A stretch of DNA of 53,901 bases, taken from contig NZ_FYDJ01000029.1 in NCBI RefSeq assembly GCF_900187425.1, forward strand, positions 1 through 53,901. Reading direction: 5' to 3'. The notes beneath the pieces are model-generated. The model worked only from the letters and a program-made list of their open reading frames with translations. It had not been told where the DNA came from and did no database searches. Position 1 is the stretch's first letter, and each line of letters opens with the position of its first letter. The position numbers were made by a program, and so were the translations under genes. Of the stretch, positions 8,006 through 16,073 are shown piece after piece. This stretch comes from Pseudomonas sp. Irchel s3h14 (lineage in GTDB: Bacteria; Pseudomonadota; Gammaproteobacteria; Pseudomonadales; Pseudomonadaceae).

Positions 8006-9694
8006 ATGGCTACGCAAAAATACGACTACATCATCATCGGCGCCGGCTCGGCAGGTTGTGTGTTGGCCAACCGCTTGAGCGAAGACCCGGCCACCTCGGT
8101 ACTGGTGCTTGAATTCGGCGGCAGCGATCGCAGTGTGGTGATCCAGATGCCGAGTGCCTTCTCGATCCCGATGAACACCAAGAAGTACAACTGGCGCTAC
8201 GAAACCGAGCCAGAGCCGTTCCTCAACGGACGTCGTATCCACTGCCCAAGGGGCAAGGTGCTCGGTGGCTCGTCGTCGATCAATGGCCTGGTGTACATCC
8301 GTGGCCACGCCTATGACTTTGACGAATGGGAGTCCCTCGGTGCAGAGGGTTGGGGCTACCGCAATTGCCTGCCTTACTTCAAGCGGGCCGAGCACTACGA
8401 AGAGGGCGGCGACGGCTATCGCGGCAGCACCGGCCCCTTGCACACCACCAACGGCAATCACATGAAAAACCCGTTGTATGGGGCCTGGGTCGAGGCCGGC
8501 GCAGAAGCGGGGTATATCAAGACCGATGACTGCAACGGTTACATGCAGGAAGGCTTCGGCGCGATGCACATGACGGTGAAAAACGGCGTGCGCTGCTCCA
8601 CGGCCAACGCTTACCTGCGCCCGGCCATGGGACGTCCGAACCTGACCGTGATCACCCATGCAATGACTCGCCAGATCATCCTTGAAGGCAAGCGAGCCGT
8701 CGGCGTCATGTATGACCATGAAGGGCAGACCCATCAGGTTTATTGCAACCGTGAGGTGCTGATTTCCTCGGGTCCCATCGGTTCGCCGCACCTGTTGCAA
8801 CGCTCCGGTATCGGCCCGGCCGAGGTCCTGCGCAAAGCCGGAATTGGCGTGCGCCATGACCTGCCGGGAGTAGGGGAGAACCTGCAGGATCACGCCGAGG
8901 TGTACATCCAGTTCGGCTGCAAGGAGCCGGTGACGCTCAACAGCAAAATGGACCCGCTGAGCAAACTGTTGATCGGCCTGCGCTGGCTGTTGTTCAAGGA
9001 CGGACTCGGCGCCACCAACCATTTCGAGGCCGGTGGCTTCATCCGCTCGGACAAGGGCCTGCGCTGGCCGGACATTCAGTTCCACTTTCTGCCCGCGGCC
9101 ATGCGTTATGACGGCAACAAACCGATCAAGGGCCACGGCTTCATGGTGCTCACCGGGCCGAACAAACCGAAAAGTCGCGGTTATGTTCGGGTGCGTTCCG
9201 CTGACCCTTACGAGCATCCAGAGATTCAATTCAACTACCTGCAACGCGAAGAAGACCGCGAAGGCTTCCGCCGCTGCATCCGCCTGACTCGCGAGATCAT
9301 CGGCCAACCGGCGATGGACCGCTTCCGCGACGGCGAGATTGCGCCCGGGCCACAGGTGAACACCGACGAAGAAATCGACGCCTTCGTGCGTGCAAACCTG
9401 GAAAGCACCTACCATCCTTGCGGCTCATGCCGCATGGGCGAGGACGAGATGGCAGTGGTTGATTCCGAGCTGCGTGTGCGGGGCATCGCGGGTTTGCGGG
9501 TGATCGACTCATCGGTGTTCCCGACCGAGCCAAACGGCAACCTCAATGCACCGACCATCATGCTGGCCGAACGGGCCTCCGATCTGGTTCGTGGGCGCAC
9601 CATGCTGCCAGCGTCCGATGCGCCCGTCGGGCTTGTCCAGGATTGGGAAACCAGCCAGCGATCATCGTTACCAGGGCGCAATGTGAGGGTTTAA
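8006..9694 (+). CDS. GMC-family FAD alcohol dehydrogenase (choline-dehydrogenase-like)
   Basis: This 562-residue flavoenzyme oxidises a primary alcohol to an aldehyde. It has the FAD-binding start YIIIGAGSAGCVLANRL, the GMC signature PRGKVLGGSSSING, and the C-terminal active-site His in YHPCGSCRMG with the matching Asn in NGNLNAPTIM. The sequence runs close to E. coli BetA over its length, including the ETEPEPF and SNHFEAGGFIRS-like segments. The end after residue 535 is an extra tail. It starts two bases after the permease stop and ends the operon at a strong terminator. Choline itself is possible, but the normal bet genes (betI, betB) are absent and a ureohydrolase is present, so a guanidino- or ureido-alcohol is a better guess. 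Confidence 0.9.
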   Translation: MATQKYDYIIIGAGSAGCVLANRLSEDPATSVLVLEFGGSDRSVVIQMPSAFSIPMNTKKYNWRYETEPEPFLNGRRIHCPRGKVLGGSSSINGLVYIRGHAYDFDEWESLGAEGWGYRNCLPYFKRAEHYEEGGDGYRGSTGPLHTTNGNHMKNPLYGAWVEAGAEAGYIKTDDCNGYMQEGFGAMHMTVKNGVRCSTANAYLRPAMGRPNLTVITHAMTRQIILEGKRAVGVMYDHEGQTHQVYCNREVLISSGPIGSPHLLQRSGIGPAEVLRKAGIGVRHDLPGVGENLQDHAEVYIQFGCKEPVTLNSKMDPLSKLLIGLRWLLFKDGLGATNHFEAGGFIRSDKGLRWPDIQFHFLPAAMRYDGNKPIKGHGFMVLTGPNKPKSRGYVRVRSADPYEHPEIQFNYLQREEDREGFRRCIRLTREIIGQPAMDRFRDGEIAPGPQVNTDEEIDAFVRANLESTYHPCGSCRMGEDEMAVVDSELRVRGIAGLRVIDSSVFPTEPNGNLNAPTIMLAERASDLVRGRTMLPASDAPVGLVQDWETSQRSSLPGRNVRV

Positions 9695-9730
9695 ACCCGA
9701 CGGGTTAATCGCTTAGGGGAAGACATGTAA

Positions 9731-9760
9731 AACGGGCGCCTTCAGGGCGCCCGTTTTTTT
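9731..9760. terminator. Bidirectional intrinsic terminator
   Basis: A perfect 10-bp stem (AACGGGCGCC / GGCGCCCGTT), loop TTCAG, followed by seven T. It ends the ureohydrolase operon. On the opposite strand the flanking AAAA gives a shorter U-tract, so it can also end the leftward decarboxylase operon. Confidence 0.92.
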
Positions 9761-9786
9761 ACTTTGTTGCACGTACAGGCGCTAGC

Positions 9787-12072
9787 TCATTTCAACACCA
9801 GCAGGCGATAAACCCCGCCCTCGCTTTCGATCCCATGGGTGTCATGGGTGAAACCCGGGAAGGATTTGTCGAAGGCTTCCAGCGCCTTGAGATAGGCCAG
9901 CAACGGCCCGTCCGCAGCCCCGGCGTTTTCGCCCGGCATCAACAGTGGAATGCCCGGTGGATACGGCACGATCCCGGTCGCGGCGATGCGTCCGGCGGCT
10001 TCTTCGAGTGTCACCCGTTCGATTTCGTTTCTGACCAGTTTTTCGTAGGCCTCCACCGGGCTGAATTCGGCTTGCGGCAGTGTGCCGAACGCCTGGGACA
10101 TGTTGGCGGTGGTTTTGTGTTTCTTCATGGCGGCGAAGATTTCGTCGGCCAGGTCCTTGAGGCCCATGCCGGCGTAACGAGTCTGATTGGCGGCCAGCAG
10201 ATCCGGCAGGCACAGTTCCAGTTCGACGTTGTCGTCATAGTCGCGTTTGAAGTCGAGCAGGGCATTGAGCAAGGTGCCCCATTTGCCTTTGGTGATGCCG
10301 ATCGAGAACAGGAACAGGATGGTGAAGTCGGTGGTTTTCTCGACCACGATGCCCTGACGTCCCAGGTAGGCCGTGAGCACACAGGCCGGGATGCCAGAAT
10401 CAAGCAGTTTGCCGTCGTCGCCCATGCCGGGGCTGAGCACCGAGACCTTGATCGGGTCGAGCATGCAGTAGCCTTCTTCGATGTCACCGAAGCCGTGCCA
10501 TACCGCGTTGGGATGCAGAACCCAGCAGTTCGGCTCGGTTTTCAACAGCACCGGGTCGACTTCATGGAACGGCACGGTGGCCGCGCCAACTTGCACGGTC
10601 GGCGGCTGCCAGCAGGTAAAGAACCAGTCATCCTTGCTCAACATCTCGTTGTGCATGCGCGAGACGACCTGGCGGAAACTGATGGCTTCTTCGATCGATT
10701 CGGTGGTGAGGATTTGCCCGCTGGGCGCTTCCATCATCGCCGAGCTGACGTCGCACGAAGCCATGATTGCGTAGTTCGGCGAAGTCGAGGCATGCATCAT
10801 GTACGACTCGTTGAAGCGCCCGTGTTCGATCGGGTTGCGGCCGTTACGTACGTGAATCATCGAGGCCTGGGAGAGGGCGGCCAGCAACTTGTGGGTCGAC
10901 TGGGTGGCGAACACGGTAGGCTTCGAGTCGTCGTGATCGTCCGGGCTGCCGTGCATGGCGTGACGCTCGCGGTACAGCGGGTTGAAACGCGCATAACCGT
11001 ACCAGGCTTCATCGAAATGCAGACGATCGACGCTTTGCCCCAGCAACTCTTCGACGCGGGTGACGTTGTAGGTCAGGCCGTCGTAGGTGGAGTTGGTGAT
11101 GATCGCGTGGACAGGTGTCGGGTCGATGCCTTGCTTGACCAGCGGGTTGCTGGCGATAGCGGCATTCACGCCTTCGGCGCTCAGGGTTTGCGGCAGGATC
11201 GGGCCGATGATGCCGTAGCGGTTACGGGTCGGCACCAGATAGGTCGGAATGGCCCCGGACAGGGTCATCGCATGCTCGGCGGACTTGTGGCAGTTGCGGT
11301 CGCACAGGGCGATCTGATTGCGTGTGACGCTGGCCATGAGGATGACGCGGTTGGACATCGACGAGCCGTTGGTGACGTAGTAGGTGCGGTGGGCCCCGAA
11401 CACCTTGGCGGCGTAGCGCTCGCCCTGGCCGATGGGGCCGCTGTGATCGAGCAGCGAACCGAGTTCACCGACTGAAATCGACAGGTCCGAACGCAGCAGG
11501 TTCTCGCCAAAAAACTCGTAGAAGGCGCGCCCCGCGGTGCTCTTCAAAAACGCTGTGCCGCCGGCATGACCAGGGGTGTGCCACGAGTATTCATAAGTCC
11601 GGGCAAACTTCACCAGCGCACCGAACATCGGAGGGAGCGCGGCTTGGCGATAACGTTCGATGGCCGCCAGGATGCGTCCGCTGAGGAAGCGGCTGGTGTC
11701 CTCGGGCAACCAGATGAAGTCATCGGCGTGCTGCATGACCACCAGCGGAATGTTCGACGCGGTACTGCGGTCGCTGATCAGGAAGACCGGCACCCGGGTG
11801 TTGCGCTCACGCAGGCTGACCAGCAATTTGATGCATTCCTCGTGGCCTTCGCTTTTGTCCATTTCCCAGCTGAGCAGCACGCATTGAATGGCGGGGTCCG
11901 AACACAGGATCGACGTGGCGTCGCTCAAGGTTTCCGATGCCAGCACCCGGACGGCGCGTTCCTCCACATCGTTGATCAACTGATGCAGGGCGCGACCAAA
12001 GACGGTGCGTTTGTCCGGCGGACTGCTGACCAACAGCGTGAGCATTCCGAGCGAATGTCTATATTCCGTCAT
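9787..12072 (-). CDS. adiA: PLP-dependent basic amino acid decarboxylase (AdiA-like)
   Basis: This 761-residue fold-type I decarboxylase of the Orn/Lys/Arg group has the N-terminal wing domain (1-145), the large PLP domain and the C-terminal domain ending HGIESEGGVYRLLVLK. The PLP lysine is K395 in ATQSTHKLL. The active-site segment LHFDEAWYGYARFNP and the PTRNRYGIIGPI block are closer to arginine decarboxylase AdiA than to lysine decarboxylase. The Gln before STHK is the form seen in LdcI/CadA. The likely reaction is arginine to agmatine plus CO2, giving acid resistance or polyamine supply. The ATG is preceded by GGAGG and lies two bases after the antiporter stop, so the two are co-translated. 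Lysine as substrate cannot be excluded. Confidence 0.8.
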   Translation of the reverse strand: MTEYRHSLGMLTLLVSSPPDKRTVFGRALHQLINDVEERAVRVLASETLSDATSILCSDPAIQCVLLSWEMDKSEGHEECIKLLVSLRERNTRVPVFLISDRSTASNIPLVVMQHADDFIWLPEDTSRFLSGRILAAIERYRQAALPPMFGALVKFARTYEYSWHTPGHAGGTAFLKSTAGRAFYEFFGENLLRSDLSISVGELGSLLDHSGPIGQGERYAAKVFGAHRTYYVTNGSSMSNRVILMASVTRNQIALCDRNCHKSAEHAMTLSGAIPTYLVPTRNRYGIIGPILPQTLSAEGVNAAIASNPLVKQGIDPTPVHAIITNSTYDGLTYNVTRVEELLGQSVDRLHFDEAWYGYARFNPLYRERHAMHGSPDDHDDSKPTVFATQSTHKLLAALSQASMIHVRNGRNPIEHGRFNESYMMHASTSPNYAIMASCDVSSAMMEAPSGQILTTESIEEAISFRQVVSRMHNEMLSKDDWFFTCWQPPTVQVGAATVPFHEVDPVLLKTEPNCWVLHPNAVWHGFGDIEEGYCMLDPIKVSVLSPGMGDDGKLLDSGIPACVLTAYLGRQGIVVEKTTDFTILFLFSIGITKGKWGTLLNALLDFKRDYDDNVELELCLPDLLAANQTRYAGMGLKDLADEIFAAMKKHKTTANMSQAFGTLPQAEFSPVEAYEKLVRNEIERVTLEEAAGRIAATGIVPYPPGIPLLMPGENAGAADGPLLAYLKALEAFDKSFPGFTHDTHGIESEGGVYRLLVLK

Positions 12073-12074
12073 GA

Positions 12075-13478
12075 TTAAGCCTCCACTTTTACTGCTTGCA
12101 AGTTATTGACCGGCACCGGCTCGCCCGTGATGTGCTGGGCGCTGACGGTCTGTGTCGGTACGCTGTTATTGAGCGCTTCGAGACGGATCAGGCGGTTGTT
12201 GACGAAGCCGAACAGCGTGTATCCGAAGATCGTTGCCACGCCGCCGAGCATCAGTGCCTGCGCGCCCGAACTGTACAGCGCCAGGTAGCTGTAAGCCGCT
12301 GCCACCCACGCAATGATGTTGGTTATCAGCGCCGCGCCCGCCGGAACGTTGGATACCTTTTGAATGGTCATCAACGCGGCCATGGAGAGGATGTAGGGCA
12401 CCAGGTTGGTGACCACCGCGAGGTTGACGAGTGTGTCGAACTGCTTGCTCAGGTCAGGGCTGATGGTGAGAAAAGCCAGCGCCGTCTGCACTGCCAGCAG
12501 CACCAGCATGCCGACAATCGGGGTTCCGGCCTTGTTGGACTTGGCGAAGATCGACAGGAAGTAACCGGTGTCTGCCGAGCTTTTGTAGACCTGAGCGATG
12601 GTGAATTGCCAACCCAGCAGCGAACCGATGCACGCCATTACCATCGCGGCCATCACAATGTCGCCGACCAGAGGGGTGAACATCTTGGCAAAGACCAGCC
12701 CGAACGGTGCGGTTGAGGAGGCCAGTTCCGGGTTGTCGACGATACCGGCGATGACGTTGGTGGAGACGATGTAGATCACCGCCGCGCCGAGGGTGCCGCC
12801 GAGTACCGCAATCGGTACGTTCTTCTCCGGATTTTCCACGGCATCGGTGTTGGCGCACGCCGACTCCAGGCCGAGGAACGCCCACAAGGTGATCGCCACC
12901 GATGCACCTGCAGCTTCGAACCAGCCCATGTTGTGGGGGTTCCAGCCGGCGGCGTAGACACTGCTGTCAAACCAGTACCAGCCAATGGTGGACACCAGCA
13001 CCACCGGCGCAATGACACCCCAGACCGTGATCGAACCGATCCGGCCGGTAATCCGCGCGCCACCGAAGTTGGCGAAAGTGGTGATCCACAACAGAGCGAT
13101 GGTTGCCAGACCCACTTGCAGTGAGCCCAGTTCAACTTGGAACAGCTCCTGGATATAGCCGACCGCCGTAATACTGATCGCCACGTTGGCAATCAACAGC
13201 GAGAGGCCGTAGGTGTAGTTCGTGATGTAGTTGCCCGCCTTGCCGAAGGTGTATTCGGCATAGCCGCCCATGCCCCCGGTCTTTCGGCTGAGCATCCCGC
13301 AGCGCGCAAAGGCATAGGCCAGCGCCAGGGAGCCAGTGGCCGTGATCAGCCAGGAAAGGATGGAAATACCGCCGACTTCGGCAAGTTTTGTGGGGAGCAG
13401 CACAATGCCGGAGCCCAACATGTTGACGGCTGTCAACATCGTCAGTTGCCCCACTGTCATTTTCTTTGCGGCTGACAT
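12075..13478 (-). CDS. potE: PotE-type amino acid/polyamine antiporter
   Basis: This 467-residue APC-superfamily transporter has twelve predicted helices. The match to PotE is extensive. Visible blocks include MTVGQLTMLTAVNMLGSGI, GMGGYAEYTFGKAGN, ALWAFLGLESACANTDAVENPE-like segments and the long IAVLGGTLGAAVIYIVSTNV run. PotE exchanges ornithine for putrescine across the inner membrane. Here it is first in an operon with an AdiA-like decarboxylase, a pairing normally served by AdiC (arginine/agmatine) or CadB/LdcB (lysine/cadaverine), so its specificity may have shifted. The C-terminal 40 residues are an extra hydrophilic tail. A GAGG ribosome site precedes the ATG. Confidence 0.85.
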   Translation of the reverse strand: MSAAKKMTVGQLTMLTAVNMLGSGIVLLPTKLAEVGGISILSWLITATGSLALAYAFARCGMLSRKTGGMGGYAEYTFGKAGNYITNYTYGLSLLIANVAISITAVGYIQELFQVELGSLQVGLATIALLWITTFANFGGARITGRIGSITVWGVIAPVVLVSTIGWYWFDSSVYAAGWNPHNMGWFEAAGASVAITLWAFLGLESACANTDAVENPEKNVPIAVLGGTLGAAVIYIVSTNVIAGIVDNPELASSTAPFGLVFAKMFTPLVGDIVMAAMVMACIGSLLGWQFTIAQVYKSSADTGYFLSIFAKSNKAGTPIVGMLVLLAVQTALAFLTISPDLSKQFDTLVNLAVVTNLVPYILSMAALMTIQKVSNVPAGAALITNIIAWVAAAYSYLALYSSGAQALMLGGVATIFGYTLFGFVNNRLIRLEALNNSVPTQTVSAQHITGEPVPVNNLQAVKVEA

Positions 13479-13513
13479 TCCGTTGCCTCATTCGTTGGCG
13501 GGATAGAGTGTTA

Positions 13514-13578
13514 GCTATAGCAAAGGTTTGAAATGTCGCAAGAAATGTCCGTAAGACACGGAGAAAACAAGCTATAGC
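13514..13578 (-). promoter_or_regulatory. Candidate promoter with paired GCTATAGC palindromes upstream of the antiporter operon
   Basis: Two identical 8-bp palindromes, GCTATAGC, lie at 13514-13521 and 13571-13578, 57 bp apart. On the minus strand the first supplies a plausible -10 (TATAGC) placed 16 bases after TTGCGA. The second could be an upstream operator half. The regulator is unknown. Confidence 0.4.
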
Positions 13579-13656
13579 GCATTTAAGGCATTTTGCTGGC
13601 CCCGAAGTCTGAAAGTTTTGACCAAAATCAATTTATTTTCAGATAGTTAGGATTGA

Positions 13657-13992
13657 ATGCAAATGCGGAATGTGATGGTTGCGCTGATTTCATTAGGCCT
13701 GGCGAGCGTTGCCGCCTCTGTCCAGGCCAAAGAGCTGGCATCGAATGATCGTTATATTTGCAGCTGGGGTGCAGGTACTGCGGCGAGAGCCCAGGAACTC
13801 AAGCTGTCCGGAGTTTCACTGTATGCAGCGCGGCAAAAGTTACATACCTACAAGTTCAGCAAGCCGTGGATGCACATGATGGCGATGGGCATTACCGAGC
13901 AGACCTATGACAGTCATTCGCGGATGAAGCCCGCAGCCCTGCGCGAGAGCTTTTACGAGGAGTGCGTCCGGTACAAGTTGGCGCGCAAATGA
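13657..13992 (+). CDS. Small secreted protein of unknown function
   Basis: This 111-residue protein has a clear Sec signal peptide (NVMVALISLGLASVAASVQA, cleavage near residue 24) and a mature part with two cysteines (in YICSWG and YEECVRY) that could form a disulfide in the periplasm. I do not recognise the family. The start at 13657 is chosen because TTAGGA lies seven bases upstream. An ATG at 13663 is the alternative. It diverges from the antiporter operon and is followed by about 100 bp without a clear terminator. It has no operon partner to suggest a role. Confidence 0.7.
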   Translation: MQMRNVMVALISLGLASVAASVQAKELASNDRYICSWGAGTAARAQELKLSGVSLYAARQKLHTYKFSKPWMHMMAMGITEQTYDSHSRMKPAALRESFYEECVRYKLARK

Positions 13993-14093
13993 CGAGGGCG
14001 GTCCGCCACAATCACCCGGACGCGGCTCCTGCGCCGTGCCGGACTGGTTACGTCAGGCATTGGGTACTTCTGACCTTCCCTAAAGAGAGAAAA

Positions 14094-14810
14094 CTATCGA
14101 GTTCTTCTCAGGTTCTTTGCCTTTAACCTCCTGAGCATACCCATTACCGGCCGCAGGAGAGGCACCCTGTCAAAGATGGAAAGCTCATGCAGGTCCGTCC
14201 GCGAGGGCCTTTGATAGCCACAATTCCAGGTGAAATAGTAAGCCAGAATTTCTTTATTCTTATGAATAAGCGTATTGAGAGCAGCGTCATAATGCATCGG
14301 ACCTCCGTCAGGATGTCCCGGTGGCCGCTCCAGAATCTGGAATAAAAAATCCCTCAATTTCCCAAAGCATTTCCCGTTTACAGCATAGAAATGGGCTAAA
14401 TATATTGGCCGGTCGACTGCTTTCCAAGCGGGCAAGTTTGAATTCTCTTCAAACGGATGCCCAAAGTAGACGATGTCCCACTCCATACCTTCCAGAGACT
14501 CGATCGCCTCTCTCCCATATTCAGAAATATGTCTGGAAAACTGTATGTCGTCCTCCATGATCAAGATATTTTTCAAGTTCAGGCGCATTGCCTCTTCCAG
14601 CACCCCCAGATGACTTAAAAAGCAGCCTCTGACCCCGACGCTCGGGAAGCCATTTCCCTCACTGGGCGTAACAGCCTCAAAAAAGCCTATTTTTTCATCA
14701 TCAATGTGAAAGCCGTTGCGAGTGAATTCTTCTACTGTTTCTAATCGGCGATCCTTTCTTGACGAGATATTGATAATTCTTACTCGATCAAAATATTCGA
14801 TCACATTCAT
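14094..14810 (-). CDS. Glycosyltransferase family 25 protein
   Basis: This 238-residue cytoplasmic glycosyltransferase is of the LPS/lipooligosaccharide GT25 group. It has the N-terminal start RIINISSRKDRR, the acceptor-side motif GVRGCFLSHLGVLEEA and the metal/donor motif ILIMEDDIQF with the acidic EDD triad. GT25 enzymes usually transfer galactose or glucose to LPS or to glycans. It is a lone gene, clearly more AT-rich than its neighbours, and not attached to the EPS cluster that begins 2.2 kb away. Acquisition by transfer is likely. AGGA nine bases upstream supports the ATG at 14810. Confidence 0.85.
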   Translation of the reverse strand: MNVIEYFDRVRIINISSRKDRRLETVEEFTRNGFHIDDEKIGFFEAVTPSEGNGFPSVGVRGCFLSHLGVLEEAMRLNLKNILIMEDDIQFSRHISEYGREAIESLEGMEWDIVYFGHPFEENSNLPAWKAVDRPIYLAHFYAVNGKCFGKLRDFLFQILERPPGHPDGGPMHYDAALNTLIHKNKEILAYYFTWNCGYQRPSRTDLHELSIFDRVPLLRPVMGMLRRLKAKNLRRTR

Positions 14811-15008
14811 CTGTCAGGTCCTTAGCGCAGACAATCAGGGCAGTTGGATTGGCCGGATTGCAGTATAGGCAGCATTTCTGGATGAAGTTTTAGTCTCGTA
14901 AATCGGCGTGCGCCAGCTCTTCGGCGGGGTGCAGAGCGAAGTCTTCAAGGTCTCCTATACTGAATCGTTCCGAGAGTTTCCCTACCCTTCACAGCGAGGA
15001 GAACGCAC

Positions 15009-15662
15009 ATGACCATTCGTATTGGCGACGAAGCACCGGATTTCACCGCCGAAACCACCGAAGGCACGCTCCATTTCCACGAATGGATTGGCGACAAGTG
15101 GGCCATCCTGTTCTCACATCCGAAGGACTTCACCCCGGTCTGCACCACTGAACTCGGTTATATGGCCGGGCTCAAGCCGGAGTTCGACAAACGCAACACC
15201 AAGATTGTCGGTCTCAGCGTCGACCCGGTCGGTAACCATCAGACCTGGGCCAAAGACATCGAAGAAACCCAGGGCCATGCGGTCAACTACCCCATGATCG
15301 GCGATGAGAATCTGGTGGTGGCCAAGCTCTACGACATGATTCACCCGAACGCCAGTGGCGGCGCTCGTACTGCCGTGGACAACGCCACGGTGCGTTCAGT
15401 ATTCATTGTCGGCCCGGATAAAAAGATCAAGGCGATGCTGGTCTACCCGATGAGTGCCGGGCGCAACTTCGATGAAGTGCTACGGCTGCTCGATGCTATT
15501 CAGTTAAACGCCAAGCACACGGTTGCCACACCGGTGAACTGGCGTCCGGGTGAGGACGTGATCATTCCTACGTCGGTATCCGACGACGACGCAAGGAAGA
15601 AGTACCCGGATGGCTTCAAGACGGTGAAACCTTATTTGCGTACGGTGGCGCAACCGAAGTAA
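15009..15662 (+). CDS. lsfA: 1-Cys peroxiredoxin (Prx6 subfamily)
   Basis: This 217-residue thiol peroxidase reduces hydrogen peroxide and organic peroxides. The peroxidatic cysteine is C45 in PKDFTPVCTTE. There is no other cysteine, so it is a true 1-Cys enzyme that needs an external reductant. The Prx6-type C-terminal extension (VNWRPGEDVIIP, then YLRTV) is complete. In Pseudomonas this gene, lsfA, was linked to sulfonate-starvation and oxidative-stress responses. A GAGGAG site precedes the ATG. It is monocistronic here. Confidence 0.93.
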   Translation: MTIRIGDEAPDFTAETTEGTLHFHEWIGDKWAILFSHPKDFTPVCTTELGYMAGLKPEFDKRNTKIVGLSVDPVGNHQTWAKDIEETQGHAVNYPMIGDENLVVAKLYDMIHPNASGGARTAVDNATVRSVFIVGPDKKIKAMLVYPMSAGRNFDEVLRLLDAIQLNAKHTVATPVNWRPGEDVIIPTSVSDDDARKKYPDGFKTVKPYLRTVAQPK

Positions 15663-15665
15663 TGG

Positions 15666-15806
15666 TCAGTCATTCATCCTGTCTTCAATCGCGATGCCTT
15701 TTGCGCGCATTGCATTGATCTGCTCGGCGCGGGTGCCTGGGAGGTTGAGCATGGTTCCCTGGCGCAGCGCCGAGACTTCTACAGTGTTCCAGGGCTGAGA
15801 ATGCAC
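15666..15806 (-). CDS. Possible small ORF or gene remnant, 46 residues
   Basis: A minus-strand reading frame opens with GTG and ends at TGA three bases past the convergent lsfA stop. It encodes a polar peptide including LNLPGTRAEQ and ending GIAIEDRMND. It reads like the tail of a real protein, but a stop codon lies just upstream of the GTG. It is either a short gene or a remnant. I do not recognise it. The rest of the 15663-16073 gap is AT-rich with no other frame. Confidence 0.22.
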   Translation of the reverse strand: MHSQPWNTVEVSALRQGTMLNLPGTRAEQINAMRAKGIAIEDRMND

Positions 15807-15978
15807 GGGGAGCCTTTACCCGCCATGCCGTCTTCATGCGTCAAAAACTCTCGGCCGCACGCCCATGCGTGAAGCTATTTCACATGGATAGAATTCACCG
15901 GACTGGCGTGCTGGCTGTGTCGTTATTTTGACGCCATCCTCCCTAAATGAAATTTCGATTTATTGTTGTGACGGACCA

Positions 15979-16005
15979 TTGACGTAATAGCGATGTGCTT
16001 ATAGG
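15979..16005 (+). promoter_or_regulatory. Candidate sigma-70 promoter
   Basis: TTGACG and TATAGG are separated by 15 bp, slightly short of the optimum, 69 bp upstream of the next gene's ATG in an AT-rich stretch. Confidence 0.35.
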
Positions 16006-16073
16006 CTCAATTTAGCCGATAAAGATTCCTTCAACCGCCAAAAGAATAACCCCCTGCGCAAGGAGGCGGTGTT

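Noticed and set aside
7859..9415. 518-codon minus-strand open frame opposite the GMC dehydrogenase
   Set aside because: The plus-strand gene has all GMC signatures and a proper operon position. The minus frame is His/Val/Ala-rich shadow sequence.
9835..11475. 546-codon plus-strand open frame opposite the decarboxylase
   Set aside because: It is a shadow of the decarboxylase, without a domain or ribosome site. It would also start beyond the shared terminator.
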